DNA from: an uncultured Gammaproteobacteria bacterium
GTDB lineage: Bacteria; Pseudomonadota; Gammaproteobacteria; UBA9214
Direction: 5' to 3'
Assembly (NCBI GenBank): GCA_905480305.1
Contig: CAJQPV010000252.1
Location: 1 to 7,071, forward strand
DNA: 7,071 nt
Position numbers and translations under genes: made by a program. Of the stretch, positions 6,658 to 7,071 are shown piece after piece. The notes below the pieces were generated by a model. It saw only the letters and a list, made by a program, of their open reading frames with translations, was not told the DNA's origin and did not search any database. How positions within the stretch are numbered: the stretch's first letter is position 1; each line of letters opens with the position of its first letter.

Positions 6658-6700
6658 GTTAAGGTATTCACGTTTCAATTGGCAACAGGGTATATCACCC

Positions 6701-7071
6701 ATGGCAATTCGCAAATTTCTTTCTTTTCTCCTGCAAACCATCATGACAGGACTGGCTGCGGCGTTTCTCTATGTGCTGTTGATTGATCCCGACCTGCTGC
6801 GCAACAACGGTACCGTTGTCGAGGTAGTCGAATCCCAGCAACAAACCGAATCACCGCTTACCCACCAGACGCAGACAGGCGAACGGAACGAACCGGTCTC
6901 CTATGCCGATGCAGTTGAAAAAGCCGCACCAGCGGTCGTCAACATTCACACCGCCAAGGTCATTACGCATCGCGTTCACCCGCTACTGAAGGATCCAATC
7001 TTCCAGAAATTTTTTGGCGACCGCTTCGCGCAGGCCCGCAAGGAAATACAAACCAGCCTGGGTTCCGGCGT
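6701..7071 (+). CDS. algW: AlgW/DegS-type periplasmic serine protease, N-terminal part (cut by window edge)
   Basis: 123 codons plus two bases are visible, with no stop. The protein starts MAIRKFLSFLLQTIMTG and has one hydrophobic segment (about 7-28) that would anchor it in the inner membrane with the rest in the periplasm. PVSYADAVEKAAPAVVNI (65-82), HPLLKDPIFQKFFGD (93-107) and the final SLGSG match the entry into the trypsin-like domain of AlgW/DegS/HtrA proteases. The catalytic His-Asp-Ser triad and the PDZ domain lie beyond the edge. Relatives cleave the anti-sigma factor RseA/MucA to activate sigma-E/AlgU in response to misfolded outer-membrane proteins; that role is inferred here. The single anchor and the FFGD signature favour AlgW/DegS over soluble DegP, but DegS and AlgW cannot be separated from this fragment. 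CAGGG about 10 bases upstream is a weak ribosome site. Confidence 0.88.
   Translation, partial: MAIRKFLSFLLQTIMTGLAAAFLYVLLIDPDLLRNNGTVVEVVESQQQTESPLTHQTQTGERNEPVSYADAVEKAAPAVVNIHTAKVITHRVHPLLKDPIFQKFFGDRFAQARKEIQTSLGSG

Noticed and set aside
6222..6662. 146-codon plus-strand frame opposite the Nif3-like gene
   Set aside because: It is a shadow of the Nif3-family coding sequence, whose conserved motifs are all on the minus strand.
6691..6696. TATATC as a -10 box for the algW-like gene
   Set aside because: It lies only 5 bases before the ATG, so a transcript would begin at or after the start codon. No convincing -35 accompanies it.

Overview
The window is a chromosomal segment of a gammaproteobacterium. 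The gene order on the minus strand is Nif3-like gene, petA-petB-petC (cytochrome bc1 complex), sspA-sspB, with a divergent AlgW/DegS-type protease gene at the right edge. From established knowledge, this is a familiar gammaproteobacterial neighbourhood; Pseudomonas has the same gene content in nearly the same order. Sequence details agree: SspB ends in the ClpX-binding tail RPSLKIVK, cytochrome b has 14 residues between the helix-D haem histidines, and its Qo motif lacks glutamate. The genus cannot be told from the sequence alone.

Layout, left to right. Positions 1-395 (minus) hold the N-terminal part of a macro-domain protein that runs off the left edge. An 80-bp gap separates it from a divergent gene at 476-1981 (plus). 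That gene encodes an unusual 501-residue fusion: a small helix-turn-helix-like N-terminus, a coiled-coil-like linker, a plant-type [2Fe-2S] ferredoxin, and a ferredoxin-reductase-like module with altered FAD and NAD(P) motifs. It converges on sspB with an 8-bp overlap. Then, all on the minus strand, come sspB (1974-2351), sspA (2419-3045), petC (3094-3834), petB (3831-5057), petA (5057-5656), a 229-bp AT-rich gap that should carry the pet promoter, and a Nif3/YbgI-family gene (5886-6644). After a 56-bp divergent gap, the algW/degS-like gene begins at 6701 (plus) and is cut by the right edge just before its protease domain.

Functionally, petABC encodes the Rieske protein, cytochrome b and cytochrome c1 of a quinol:cytochrome c oxidoreductase. 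The three genes are tightly packed (TAATG and ATGA junctions), so they are probably translationally coupled. sspA and sspB (RNA-polymerase-associated regulator and ClpXP adaptor) lie close downstream and may be co-transcribed. Most of the window is ordinary housekeeping sequence. The gene worth attention is 476-1981, where a DNA-binding-like head is fused to a redox module whose nucleotide-binding motifs look eroded. It is divergent from an ADP-ribose-type macro-domain gene. I saw no tRNA, rRNA, CRISPR array, insertion sequence or phage gene.
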